Assembly: GCA_002440125.1 (NCBI GenBank)
Contig: DJRQ01000044.1
Span: forward strand, 1 to 38,186
Reading direction: 5' to 3'
DNA from: Caryophanales bacterium UBA6356
Lineage (GTDB): Bacteria; Bacillota_I; Bacilli_A; RFN20; CAG-826
DNA length: 38,186 nucleotides
Both the position numbers and the translations under genes were made by a program. The notes under the pieces are model-generated. The model worked only from the letters and a program-made list of their open reading frames with translations. It was not told the origin of the DNA and did not search any database. Below, piece after piece: positions 15,822 through 24,132 of the stretch; position 1 is the stretch's first letter; the number at the start of each line of letters is the position of its first letter.

Positions 15822-16268
15822 ATGGCGAAGAATCTTCATTCCATCGTTGTGATGGAAGGTTCCAAAAAGGAACATTTCCGTCGTGGCCAAGGTCTTGGTT
15901 CGGGCAATGGCAAAACCGCTGGCAAAGGTCAAAAAGGCCAAGGCGCGCACGCTCATACGAAGAAACACGGTTTCGAAGGCGGCCAAATGCCGCTTGCGAG
16001 ACGTCTTCCGAAATATGGTTTCAATAACGTTGCTCGCGTTGAACTTGCGATCGTTAATCTTGATGCGTTGAATCTCTTCGAAGAAGGAGCTGTTGTCGAT
16101 AAAGCGGCTCTTGTCGAAAAGGGATTAGTGAAAAAGAATGCCGATGGGGTTAAAATCCTTGGCAAAGGTAGCCTTTCCAAGAAGCTTACCGTTAAAGCCA
16201 ATGCCTTCTCTCAAAGCGCCAAAAAGGCGATTGAAGAAGTTGGCGGCATCACTGAGGTCTTGAAGTAA
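15822..16268 (+). CDS. rplO: 50S ribosomal protein L15
   Basis: L15 is a late-assembly protein of the large subunit. The 148-residue product has RRGQGLGSGNGKTAGKGQKGQ and FEGGQMPLARRLPKYGF. It starts two bases after the rpsE stop. The usual rpmD (L30) gene between rpsE and rplO is missing. Its stop overlaps the secY start by one base (TAATG). The AAGGAGG site lies inside rpsE. Confidence 0.98.
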   Translation: MAKNLHSIVVMEGSKKEHFRRGQGLGSGNGKTAGKGQKGQGAHAHTKKHGFEGGQMPLARRLPKYGFNNVARVELAIVNLDALNLFEEGAVVDKAALVEKGLVKKNADGVKILGKGSLSKKLTVKANAFSQSAKKAIEEVGGITEVLK

Positions 16269-17626
16269 TGAAAAAATTCGTCTCGATCTTCAAAAACAAA
16301 GAAATTGTCAACCGTATTTTCTTTACGGTCATGATTCTCTTCGTCATCCGGATCGGGGCGGCCATTACGGTACCGGGAATTAAGGTGAGTGATGAGCTCT
16401 CCAATCTCATGAATAGCGGCAATTCGCTTGCTATTATGGATTTGCTTGGCGGTGGCACTCTCTCGAATTTCAGTATCTTCGCTCTGGGCGTCTCACCCTA
16501 TATTACTTCTCAGATTATCATCCAACTTTTATCGAAAGACGTTCTTCCCGCTCTTACCGAGCTTAGCAAGCAAGGGGAATACGGACGGAAGAAGAAAGAG
16601 ATGGCAACGCGTTATCTCACCCTTCTTCTTGGAGCCGTACAAGGCTATGGCATCATCAAAACGATGCAAAACCAAAATTACATTTCCCTTTCTATGGCCG
16701 ATAATTTCTGGACTTACGCCTATATCGTCACCATTCTCTTGGCAGGCGCCATGTTAACCATGTGGCTAGGCGACCAAATCACCGAAAAAGGTATCGGAAA
16801 TGGTATTTCCGTCATCATCTTCGCTGGTTGCGTCCGTAGCTTACCGACTCAAATCACGACCGCTTGGAATAAATGGATAACCCAAAACGTTACCCGCGGT
16901 TCAAGCGAAATGATTCAAGGGGCCTTCCAATTCGCCCTCTACATCTTGGCTATGATTCTTATCACGGCCTTCGTTGTCTTTATCGAACTCTCGAAACGAA
17001 AGATTCCAGTCCAACACGCTGGAAAAGGTGGAAGCAATGCTTCTTTAGCCCGCTCGAGCTTCTTGCCAATCAAGATCAATAGCGCTGGCGTTATTCCTGT
17101 TATCTTTGCTTCGAGCATCATGAGCGCGCCAAGCATCATTGCGAGTTTCATCTCAAGTGATGCCGCTAACGCCTCTTGGCTTAAGATCTTCAATTACAAC
17201 GACACCTTCCTCATGCCATGGTTCGATGGCACGCATTGGAAGATGAATTGGGGCTTGTTCATCTATCTAGCCCTTATCGTCGCCTTCTGCTTCTTCTACG
17301 CGCAGATGCAAATCGATCCTGAACAGCTTGCGGATAACTTCCAAAAGAACGGTTCTTACATTCCTGGCATTCACCCTGGAAAAGAAACGGAACGTTATGT
17401 CTCGAAGGTCCTTAATCGTGTCACCTTCATCGGTGCCATCGCTTTATCCCTTATTGCGGCACTTCCTATCGTTCTTGTTTGGGCGAACGCCTTTGGCACG
17501 GATAGCTCATTGGCTATTGGCGGCACAGGCTTAATCATCATCGTTGGCGTTGCTCTTGAAATTAACGCTCAAATCGATGGCTTGTTGGCTGGGAAATCCT
17601 TCGATCAAATTAAGGAGACGATGTAA
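16268..17626 (+). CDS. secY: protein translocase subunit SecY
   Basis: SecY is the channel of the Sec translocon in the inner membrane. The 452-residue product has ten hydrophobic segments, the plug-region pattern near FSIFALGVSPYITSQIIIQLL, GIGNGISVIIFAGC, and a cytoplasmic loop with PVQHAG-x-GG. Late features include FADNFQKNG-like (LADNFQKNGSYIPGIHPG) and the final ALEINAQIDGLL. It starts at the TAATG overlap with rplO and its stop overlaps adk in the same way. Confidence 0.98.
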   Translation: MKKFVSIFKNKEIVNRIFFTVMILFVIRIGAAITVPGIKVSDELSNLMNSGNSLAIMDLLGGGTLSNFSIFALGVSPYITSQIIIQLLSKDVLPALTELSKQGEYGRKKKEMATRYLTLLLGAVQGYGIIKTMQNQNYISLSMADNFWTYAYIVTILLAGAMLTMWLGDQITEKGIGNGISVIIFAGCVRSLPTQITTAWNKWITQNVTRGSSEMIQGAFQFALYILAMILITAFVVFIELSKRKIPVQHAGKGGSNASLARSSFLPIKINSAGVIPVIFASSIMSAPSIIASFISSDAANASWLKIFNYNDTFLMPWFDGTHWKMNWGLFIYLALIVAFCFFYAQMQIDPEQLADNFQKNGSYIPGIHPGKETERYVSKVLNRVTFIGAIALSLIAALPIVLVWANAFGTDSSLAIGGTGLIIIVGVALEINAQIDGLLAGKSFDQIKETM

Positions 17627-18279
17627 TGCTTAACATTATTCTTATGGGTCCCCCCGGTGCAGGGAAAGGCACCCACGCTCAATGGATTGCCAAAGACTTC
17701 CAAATCCCCCATATCTCCACGGGCGATATGTTCCGTGAAGCGATGGCGAGTGGAAGCGAACTTGGCAACACCATCAAAGACGTGATCAATCGTGGTGATT
17801 TGGTAAGCGACGAACTTACGTGCGCTCTTGTGAAAGAGCGTCTCTCTCGCCCCGATTGTGCCAATGGCTATTTGCTCGACGGTTTTCCAAGAACCATTCC
17901 TCAAGCAGAAGCTTGGGAAAGGATTTCCAAGGAAATCGGCCGCGAAGTGAATCTTGTCATCAACATCAGCGCACCCGATGAACTTCTTGTTAAGCGTATT
18001 GCAGGGCGTCGCGTTTGCCCTAAGTGCGGAGCTAGCTACAACGTGCACACCATGAAGCCGAAAAACGATGGTGTTTGCGATGTGTGCGATAGTTCCCTCG
18101 TTCAACGCAAAGACGACAATGAAGAGAGCTTCAAGGTTCGTCTTGCCAATTACTATAAGAGCACAGCTCCTCTTCTTGACTACTACAAGGATTTGGGGCT
18201 TCTCTCTAACTTCGACGGTTCCGTCGGAGCTAGCGTCCTCAAAAAAGAGCTCACCGCTCTCTTAGAGGCGAATAAATGA
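17626..18279 (+). CDS. adk: adenylate kinase, zinc-type
   Basis: Adk interconverts ATP plus AMP and two ADP. The 217-residue product has the P-loop GPPGAGKG (residues 8-15), the AMP-site STGDMFR, LLDGFPRT near 83-90, and a LID domain in which Cys131, Cys134, Cys151 and Cys154 form the zinc site of Gram-positive long-type enzymes. It starts at a TAATG overlap with secY and ends in an ATGA overlap with map. Confidence 0.98.
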   Translation: MLNIILMGPPGAGKGTHAQWIAKDFQIPHISTGDMFREAMASGSELGNTIKDVINRGDLVSDELTCALVKERLSRPDCANGYLLDGFPRTIPQAEAWERISKEIGREVNLVINISAPDELLVKRIAGRRVCPKCGASYNVHTMKPKNDGVCDVCDSSLVQRKDDNEESFKVRLANYYKSTAPLLDYYKDLGLLSNFDGSVGASVLKKELTALLEANK

Positions 18280-19028
18280 TCATCATCAAGTCTCCCCGCG
18301 AGATCGAGCTCATGCGGAAGGCCGGCGCTCTGACAGCTAAGGTCTTCGATGTTGTGGGTCCTCTCGTGAAGCCTGGAGTGAGCACGCTTTATCTCTCGGA
18401 AATGGCCGAAAAGGTCATTACCGAGGGCGGTGGCGTCGCCGCGAGTAAAGGCTATGGCGGATTCCCAGGCGCTATTTGTACTTCCGTTAACGAAGTGCTC
18501 GTGCATGGGATTCCATCGGAAAACCGCATCTTAACCGATGGAGACATCATTTCCCTCGACGTGGTGGCACGCTTAAACGACTACCACGGCGATGCTTGCA
18601 GGACCTATCCTGTGGGGATATGCAAAGAAGAGAACCTCCGTCTTATTGAAGTTACGGAGAAGTGCTTCTGGAATGCTGTATCGAAAGTACATGAAGGCGC
18701 CTATCTAGGCGATGTTGAGCACGCGATTCAAAAAACGGCCGAAGAAAACGGATATTCGGTTCCGCTTGAGTACACGGGGCATGGCATTGGGCGCGAGATG
18801 CATGAAGATCCTTACATCCCATGCTATGGGAAAGAGGGTAGTGGGCCGATTTTGAGAGCGGGTATGACTCTGGCTATCGAACCGATGGTTATGATGGGCA
18901 AGAACAAACTTCGCATCTTAAAAGATGGTTGGACGGCCGTTAGCAAAGATGGCAAGCCCAGCGCTCACTACGAAAACACAATATTGGTGACCAAAGATGG
19001 GTATGAACTACTCACCAAGAGTCACTAG
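18276..19028 (+). CDS. map: type I methionine aminopeptidase
   Basis: Map removes the initiator methionine from nascent proteins. The 250-residue pita-bread-fold protein carries the metal ligands: Asp in LDVVARLNDYHGD, a second Asp in HGDACRTY, His in TGHGIGREMHEDP, and Glu residues in AIEPMV and HYENTI. It lacks the N-terminal SH3-binding or zinc extension of longer forms. The start overlaps the adk stop (ATGA), the standard secY-adk-map order. Confidence 0.98.
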   Translation: MIIIKSPREIELMRKAGALTAKVFDVVGPLVKPGVSTLYLSEMAEKVITEGGGVAASKGYGGFPGAICTSVNEVLVHGIPSENRILTDGDIISLDVVARLNDYHGDACRTYPVGICKEENLRLIEVTEKCFWNAVSKVHEGAYLGDVEHAIQKTAEENGYSVPLEYTGHGIGREMHEDPYIPCYGKEGSGPILRAGMTLAIEPMVMMGKNKLRILKDGWTAVSKDGKPSAHYENTILVTKDGYELLTKSH

Positions 19029-19045
19029 ACGAGGAGGACACTCTG

Positions 19046-19267
19046 TTGAGTAAAGAAGATTGCATTGAAGTCGAAGCGACGGTGTTGGAGAATCTTCCCA
19101 ATGCCATGTTTAAAGTCAAGCTCGCCAATGGAGCGGTGGTTCTAGCCTGCGTTTCGGGAAAAATTCGGATGCATTACATCCGCATTCTCCCCGGCGATCG
19201 AGTCACTGTCCAATTCTCGCCTTATGATTTAACACGCGGGCGCATCACCTTCCGTTACAAAAACTAA
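19046..19267 (+). CDS. infA: translation initiation factor IF-1
   Basis: IF-1 occupies the A site during initiation. The 73-residue OB-fold product (SKEDCIEVEATVLENLPNAMFKV, SGKIRMHYIRILPGD, YDLTRGRITFRYK) is full length. It starts with TTG at 19046; GAGGAGG nine bases or so upstream makes this start clear, and no ATG gives the family N-terminus. A weak start codon with a strong site may set a lower IF-1 yield. Confidence 0.97.
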   Translation: MSKEDCIEVEATVLENLPNAMFKVKLANGAVVLACVSGKIRMHYIRILPGDRVTVQFSPYDLTRGRITFRYKN

Positions 19268-19302
19268 GGACTCACTGTTCTTATAATGAGAGAGGAAACG
19301 TT

Positions 19303-19416
19303 ATGAAAGTCAGACCAAGCGTCAAACCAATCTGCGATAAGTGCAAAATCATCCGCCGTCATGGCGTTGTTATGTGCATTTGCTCCAATCCGAAGCACAA
19401 GCAGAGACAAGGTTAA
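19303..19416 (+). CDS. rpmJ: 50S ribosomal protein L36
   Basis: L36 is a tiny zinc-ribbon protein of the large subunit. The 37-residue product reads KVRPSVKPICDKCKIIRRHG, then VVMCICSNPKHKQRQG, with Cys11, Cys14, Cys27 and His32 or its neighbour as zinc ligands. GAGAGGAAA precedes the ATG. It lies between infA and rpsM as in most Firmicutes. Confidence 0.97.
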   Translation: MKVRPSVKPICDKCKIIRRHGVVMCICSNPKHKQRQG

Positions 19417-19435
19417 TAAGGAGAATTAAAGAAAT

Positions 19436-19813
19436 ATGGCACGTTTAGCTGGGGTGGATATCCCATCCGAAAAACGCGTCGTCATCTCCCTTACCTATAT
19501 CTATGGTATCGGTGATACGACGGCGAAAAAGATTTGCAAAGCTGCTGGCGTCAACGAAGACATCCGCGTCAAGAATTTGACCGATGAACAACTCGTTGCT
19601 CTCCGCACAGAAGTCGCCAAGCATAAGACCGAAGGCGACCTTCGTCGTGAAATCGCGATGAACATTAAGCGTCTTACCGAAATCGGTTGCTACCGTGGCC
19701 TTCGCCACAAGAAAGGTCTTCCTGTCCGTGGCCAACGCACCAAGACCAATGCCCGTACTCGTAAGGGTAAACGTAAGACCATCGCCAACAAGAAAGAAGC
19801 CACCAAAGGCTAG
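19436..19813 (+). CDS. rpsM: 30S ribosomal protein S13
   Basis: S13 contacts the P-site tRNA and bridges the subunits. The 125-residue product contains ARLAGVDIPSEKRVVISLTYIYGIG, the CYRGLRHKKGLPVRGQRTKTNARTRKG region and a basic tail. The ATG at 19436 has AAGGAG upstream, with 12 bases between. Order and length are standard. Confidence 0.98.
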   Translation: MARLAGVDIPSEKRVVISLTYIYGIGDTTAKKICKAAGVNEDIRVKNLTDEQLVALRTEVAKHKTEGDLRREIAMNIKRLTEIGCYRGLRHKKGLPVRGQRTKTNARTRKGKRKTIANKKEATKG

Positions 19814-19834
19814 AGAAAAGGAGGCTAATTCAAA

Positions 19835-20248
19835 ATGGCTGATACAAAAGCTACTAAAGGCAAGAAAGCGACCAGCGCCCGTAAGAAGAAAATCAAGCGC
19901 AACTTCACCCGTGGCGTCGCTCATATCCATAGCTCGTTCAATAACACCATTGTCACCATCACCGATCCTCAAGGCAATGTCATTGCCTGGAGCAGCGCTG
20001 GTGCACTTGGCTACAAAGGCGCCAAAAAGTCTACCCCATTTGCGGCCCAGCTCGCGAGCGAAGCGGCTGGTAAATCCGCCTATGATCAAGGGCTTCGTCA
20101 AGTTGATGTCGATGTCAAAGGCCCAGGACCTGGCCGCGAAAGCGCCGTCCGTGCTCTCGCCAATGTTGGACTTCAAGTCCTATCGATCACTGACACCACG
20201 CCGATTCCACATAACGGCTGCCGCCCACCGAAACGCCCAAGAGGCTAG
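19835..20248 (+). CDS. rpsK: 30S ribosomal protein S11
   Basis: S11 forms the platform of the small subunit. The 137-residue product has a Lys/Ala-rich N-terminus followed by GVAHIHSSFNNTIVTITD, GAKKSTPFAAQLA and the end TPIPHNGCRPPKRPRG. It is a few residues longer than usual at its N-terminus. AAAGGAGG precedes it. Confidence 0.98.
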   Translation: MADTKATKGKKATSARKKKIKRNFTRGVAHIHSSFNNTIVTITDPQGNVIAWSSAGALGYKGAKKSTPFAAQLASEAAGKSAYDQGLRQVDVDVKGPGPGRESAVRALANVGLQVLSITDTTPIPHNGCRPPKRPRG

Positions 20249-20279
20249 TTTCTAATTGATCATAGGAGGATCATCACAC

Positions 20280-21284
20280 ATGGCAATTATTAATGAAGTC
20301 AAAGCGGAAGAGATCCGCCTTCCCAATCCTTTCCAACCTATTGATATCAAAATCGATGTCAACGATGAAAACGAGCACTATGCCCGTTTCGTGGTTGAAC
20401 CGCTTGAACGTGGTTTTGGCCTTACGGTTGGTAATGCCCTCCGTCGCGTTCTCTTGAGCGCGTTGCCAGGAGCGAGCGTCTTCGCCGTTCATATCGAAGG
20501 CGTTCGTCATGAATTCAGCGCCATCCCTGGCGTTGAAGAGGATGTCACTGCCATCATCTTGAATCTCAAGGACCTCGTCCTTAAAGTGGATAGTTCGGTT
20601 GGCGAAGTGAAAACCCTCACCGTCGATTTCCAAGGGCCTGGCGTCTTAAAAGCCAGCGACCTAGAAGTTCCTGCTCTTGTAAGCGTTGTGAATAAAGATC
20701 TTGAGATCGCCCACCTTAACAAAGACGGCCATCTTCAAATGACGATTTACGTTGGAACTGGAAGAGGCTACGTCACAAGCGAAACCAACAAAGTCGAACG
20801 TAAGATTGAGGCGATGAATGTCATCCCAACCGATAGCAATTTCTCGCCTGTTACCAAGGTTGCTTATAACGTCGAAGGGACCCGTGTCCAACACGATTCC
20901 AAGTTTGATAAGCTCACCCTTGAAGTGACGACCAATGGTTCCATCAAACCGCACGAAGCGGTGGCGATGGCGGCCGAACTTCTCGTTGCCCACTTCAATG
21001 AATTCACCAAGCTCGACAATGTCGTTAAGAATTACAAGCTTGTGAAAGACGAAGCGAAACAAGAAGAAAACAAGTACCAGGATATGATGATCGAAGAACT
21101 CGATCTCAGCGTCCGTAGCAACAACTGCCTTAAGCGTGCTGGCATCAGCACCGTCATGGAGCTCACTCAAAAGAGCGAAGACGAGATGATGAAGGTTCGT
21201 AATTTAGGCAAGAAGTCGCTCAAAGAAGTGAAAGAGAAGCTCGCCGCTTATGGGCTTCACTTCCGCGATTACGTAGGAGAATAA
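20280..21284 (+). CDS. rpoA: RNA polymerase alpha subunit
   Basis: The alpha dimer nucleates RNA polymerase assembly, and its C-terminal domain contacts UP elements and activators. The 334-residue product has the assembly domain (FVVEPLERGFGLTVGNALRRVLLSALPGA) and a complete C-terminal domain with two helix-hairpin-helix motifs (RSNNCLKRAGISTVMEL, VRNLGKKSLKEVKEKL). The ATG at 20280 has AGGAGG ten bases upstream; a TTG at 20256 inside the ribosome-binding region is not the start. Confidence 0.98.
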   Translation: MAIINEVKAEEIRLPNPFQPIDIKIDVNDENEHYARFVVEPLERGFGLTVGNALRRVLLSALPGASVFAVHIEGVRHEFSAIPGVEEDVTAIILNLKDLVLKVDSSVGEVKTLTVDFQGPGVLKASDLEVPALVSVVNKDLEIAHLNKDGHLQMTIYVGTGRGYVTSETNKVERKIEAMNVIPTDSNFSPVTKVAYNVEGTRVQHDSKFDKLTLEVTTNGSIKPHEAVAMAAELLVAHFNEFTKLDNVVKNYKLVKDEAKQEENKYQDMMIEELDLSVRSNNCLKRAGISTVMELTQKSEDEMMKVRNLGKKSLKEVKEKLAAYGLHFRDYVGE

Positions 21285-21287
21285 ACT

Positions 21288-21689
21288 ATGGCAGCACAAG
21301 GAAGAAAGAACGTTCACGGCAAAGCTGGCGTTCGCTTCAGAACCGGTTATACCGCTTCGAAGAACTACAGCATGCTTCGTAACGTCGTCAGCGAACTTAT
21401 CGTTCATGGACAAGTGAAAGTCACCTCTGGTGTTACTCCAGAACTTGTGACTCTCGCTGCGAAAATGGTGACTTACGCGAAGGCCAATGATTTAGCCGCT
21501 CGTCGTCAAGCCGCTCGTGTCATTCGTCATGGCATCGTCGATGAAAAAGGAACCGAAGCTCTTGATAAGCTTTTCAAGGAAATCGGCCCGAAATTCAAAG
21601 ATCGCCAAGGCGGTTATACCACTGTCCTTAAACTCGGAGCTCGCAAAGGCGACAATGCCGAAGTTGAGCTCGTGAAGTGGGCTGAATAA
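21288..21689 (+). CDS. rplQ: 50S ribosomal protein L17
   Basis: L17 lies near the tunnel exit. The 133-residue product has RTGYTASKNYSMLRNVVSELIVHGQVKVT and ends RKGDNAEVELVKWAE. The usual N-terminal RKLGR motif is modified (GRKNVHGKAGVRFRTG). It starts three bases after rpoA, with TAGGAGA upstream. It is the last gene of the operon, followed by a strong terminator. Confidence 0.97.
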   Translation: MAAQGRKNVHGKAGVRFRTGYTASKNYSMLRNVVSELIVHGQVKVTSGVTPELVTLAAKMVTYAKANDLAARRQAARVIRHGIVDEKGTEALDKLFKEIGPKFKDRQGGYTTVLKLGARKGDNAEVELVKWAE

Positions 21690-21701
21690 ATATGAGTCCA
21701 T

Positions 21702-21728
21702 GGCTCCCTCCTTGGAGGGGGCCTTTTT
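21702..21728 (+). terminator. terminator of the ribosomal protein operon
   Basis: GGCTCCCT pairs with AGGGGGCC (one wobble) around CCTTGG and runs into TTTTT, 13 bases after rplQ. Confidence 0.92.
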
Positions 21729-21786
21729 GGAACAATTTATAGTTTTTTGATTACACCTTTTGTATCATTGTTAATGAGGTAAAAAA

Positions 21787-22386
21787 ATGAACAAACTAAC
21801 CATTTTAGAAGAATTTCCTATTGGCGGAATCGTTGCTATCGCCATTGCGGCGGTTGTGTTGATTATTGTCATTGCGCTTGTGGCGTGGTGGATTAGCACG
21901 GGCAACCTTTTGCGTCGTGAAGTCGTTAAAATCGACGAAAGCGCTTCGGGAATCGATGTCGCTTTGACCAAACGTTACGACCTTTTGACCAAGTCCGTGG
22001 CGGTTGTCAAAGGCGTCGCCAAGCACGAGCAAGAAACCTTGACGAACGTCATCGCGATGCGCCGTCCTGCTTCGGACGCTTCGATGAAAGAAAAGGCGGA
22101 ATTCGAAACATCGATGACCAAAGCCTTTGATAGCATCAATATCGTTGCCGAAAAGTATCCCGAAATCAAAGCGAACCAGAACTTCACCCAACTTCAAAAC
22201 CAAGTCGCCGAAGTGGAAGAGCAATTACAAGCCTCCCGTCGCGTCTACAACAGCAATGTCTCTGTCTATAACCAAGACATCGTTGTCTTCCCGAAAAGCC
22301 TTGTGGCGAATCATCTTCGAATGACGCGTCGCGATTTCTTCGAAGCCGAGGAAGCCAAGCGCAAAGACGTTGAGATTAGTTTCTAA
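21787..22386 (+). CDS. lemA: LemA family protein
   Basis: The 199-residue product has one N-terminal membrane segment (about residues 12-37) and then a long helical domain with LemA features: LLRREVVKIDESASGIDVALTKRYDLL, and RRVYNSNVSVYNQDIVVFPKSL near the end. LemA proteins are single-span membrane proteins with a cytoplasmic helical bundle; their molecular role is unsettled. GAGGT lies upstream of the ATG. The next gene is a DUF3137 protein, a pairing I recall from other genomes. Confidence 0.92.
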   Translation: MNKLTILEEFPIGGIVAIAIAAVVLIIVIALVAWWISTGNLLRREVVKIDESASGIDVALTKRYDLLTKSVAVVKGVAKHEQETLTNVIAMRRPASDASMKEKAEFETSMTKAFDSINIVAEKYPEIKANQNFTQLQNQVAEVEEQLQASRRVYNSNVSVYNQDIVVFPKSLVANHLRMTRRDFFEAEEAKRKDVEISF

Positions 22387-22400
22387 TCTATTGTCTTAAA

Positions 22401-22434
22401 AGGGCCGCGATTTGCGGCCCTATTTTGATTTTTT
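22401..22434 (+). terminator. terminator after lemA
   Basis: AGGGCCGC pairs perfectly with GCGGCCCT around GATTT and is followed by ATTTTGATTTTTT. The next gene starts only 24 bases beyond the stem, so some read-through may supply it. Confidence 0.9.
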
Positions 22435-22444
22435 GGAGTTTATT

Positions 22445-23452
22445 ATGGAAAACGATGTCTTTCAAAAAATAGCAAAAGAAAATGAAGGCCTTCGACTAAA
22501 TGCTAAAAAAAAGAGAACGACCTTTTTGGCTATCGGAGTGCCTTTATTGATCCTTAGTCTCGTTCTTTTTGTTTCCCAAATATCCCTTTTGGAACTCGAT
22601 AACCTTACTCTCATCGGGGCGATAAATGTTTTCGCCTTACTCTTTTTCATTTCCTCTCTTGTGCTTTTGGCTTTAGGAAACTTAGCGAAGACAAAATATC
22701 AAAAAGGCGTTTTAGGCCAAGTTCAAGAGGCTGTGGAAAAAGAGCTATATACGGATCTTTTCAAGAATCCTAAAAGCTGTCTCCCGCTTCAAATGATCTT
22801 GAAACCGGGTTTCTTTGCTCGACCCGATCGGTATCGCGGGTCGAATTTTGTGCAAGCAAAGCACGATGGCATTTATTTCGATTGCTCGGATTTTGATTTG
22901 CAAAGAAGACAAGAAACTCGTGATTCGAAAGGGAACACGACCGTTTCTTACGTGACTTATAGCAAAGGAAGAATGTTCCATTTCGTTTTTGAAAGGCAAT
23001 TTCAAAAGGAGCTTATGGTTGTCGAGAAGACCCGCTTTGGAACGCCTCGTGGAAAAGGCTTAACGAAATGCGAGACCGAATATCTTGAGTTCAATAATAA
23101 GTTTGCTGTTTTCACAAGTGACGATCAGTTTGTCTTCTACATCTTGACGCCTCAAATCCAAGAGAAGTTCCTCGATCTTGAAAAGCGAAACAATGGGCAA
23201 TTCTATTTTGCGCTCCTTAATAATGAGATCTATTTGGCTCTTGAGAATAATTGCGCTTTCCCTCAACCTTCTTTGAACGAGCCTTTGGATGAAAAGGCCC
23301 TAAGGAGCTTAGGGGAGCAATTCGCCATGCCGGCCCTTATTATCGACGAGCTTGGCCTAACCAAGAACAAATATAAGGAAAATGCTGGTATTTCCATTAA
23401 TGAAGAGAATGCCGGTGAAAGCCAAGAAAATTTAAAGTCTTCCACGAACTGA
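22445..23452 (+). CDS. DUF3137-like membrane protein
   Basis: The 335-residue product has two hydrophobic segments near residues 25-44 and 55-78. A soluble domain of about 230 residues follows and resembles DUF3137 as I recall it (FARPDRYRGSNFVQAKHDGIYFDCSDFDL, FAVFTSDDQFVFYILTPQIQEKFL, YFALLNNEIYLALE). Its function is unknown; proteins of this family often neighbour LemA. The C-terminus is Asn/Glu-rich. The ATG at 22445 has TTTGGAG upstream; an in-frame start at 22412 falls inside the lemA terminator and is rejected. Confidence 0.75.
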   Translation: MENDVFQKIAKENEGLRLNAKKKRTTFLAIGVPLLILSLVLFVSQISLLELDNLTLIGAINVFALLFFISSLVLLALGNLAKTKYQKGVLGQVQEAVEKELYTDLFKNPKSCLPLQMILKPGFFARPDRYRGSNFVQAKHDGIYFDCSDFDLQRRQETRDSKGNTTVSYVTYSKGRMFHFVFERQFQKELMVVEKTRFGTPRGKGLTKCETEYLEFNNKFAVFTSDDQFVFYILTPQIQEKFLDLEKRNNGQFYFALLNNEIYLALENNCAFPQPSLNEPLDEKALRSLGEQFAMPALIIDELGLTKNKYKENAGISINEENAGESQENLKSSTN

Positions 23453-23496
23453 AAGTTCGAGGAAGAAAAATTGGTTTTAAAACAAAAAACGGTTAA

Positions 23497-23540
23497 AAGT
23501 GACTAACAAGGATATTCATTCGGCTGTTAGTCGCTTTTTT
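23497..23540 (+). terminator. terminator after the DUF3137-like gene
   Basis: AAGTGACTAACA pairs with TGTTAGTCGCTT (one wobble) around a 16-base loop, followed by TTTTTT. Confidence 0.85.
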
Positions 23541-23583
23541 GTTATCTTGATTTATACTGTCTACCGATATACCGAAATCCATA

Positions 23584-23605
23584 GTTCTTTTTTTCAAAAA
23601 AGAAC
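23584..23605. promoter_or_regulatory. AT-rich inverted repeat upstream of the hydrogenase genes
   Basis: GTTCTTTTTT and AAAAAAGAAC are a perfect 10-base inverted repeat separated by two bases, 40 bases before the first hydrogenase gene. It could be an operator or a weak hairpin. It does not match the remembered Rex site (TTGTGAA-N4-TTCACAA). Confidence 0.4.
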
Positions 23606-23645
23606 GATAAAATCTTGCTAATAAATAGTTTTTAGGAGGGGTTTT

Positions 23646-24131
23646 ATGCCCATTAAGCCTGAGGCGAAAGCCGAGATTATTGCTTTAATCGAGCAATATA
23701 AGGGGGAGTCGAGTCCTCTAATGATGATTTTGGAGGCTATTCAAAAGAAGTTTGGATATATTCCGCTCGATGTCCAAGAGATTGTTGCGGATAAGCTGGG
23801 AATTCCTTTTAGCGAAGTCTATGGCGTTGTGACTTTCTATAACTTCTTTTCTCTTACGCCGAAAGGAAAATACGTTATCGGCGTTTGCTTAGGAACCGCT
23901 TGCTACGTTAAAAATGCGCAGACGGTATTGGATAAGCTCGAGCAAGTTCTTAAGATCAAACCGGGAGAAACAACGGCGGATGGACTCTTCACGATTGAGG
24001 CGCTTCGTTGCATTGGAGCATGCGCTCTAGCACCGGCGATGTCTATCAATGGCAAAGTCTATGGACAAGTGAAACCCGATCAAATCGAAAGCATTTTGAA
24101 AACATACCGAGAAAGTGAGGAACTTCTTTAA
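23646..24131 (+). CDS. NuoE-like [2Fe-2S] subunit of NAD(P)-linked [FeFe] hydrogenase
   Basis: The 161-residue protein has an N-terminal helical region and a thioredoxin-like fold with four cluster cysteines (Cys81, Cys86, Cys122 and Cys126, in CLGTACYV and CIGACALAP), as in NuoE, HndA and HydC. It should pass electrons within the cytoplasmic hydrogenase complex encoded by this and the next two genes. TAGGAGGGG precedes the ATG. The stop nearly overlaps the next start. Confidence 0.94.
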   Translation: MPIKPEAKAEIIALIEQYKGESSPLMMILEAIQKKFGYIPLDVQEIVADKLGIPFSEVYGVVTFYNFFSLTPKGKYVIGVCLGTACYVKNAQTVLDKLEQVLKIKPGETTADGLFTIEALRCIGACALAPAMSINGKVYGQVKPDQIESILKTYRESEELL

Positions 24132-24132
24132 T

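Noticed and set aside
23547..23573. Promoter TTGATT ... TATACC before the hydrogenase genes
   Set aside because: Spacing is only 15 bases and both boxes are weak; not strong enough to list as a feature.
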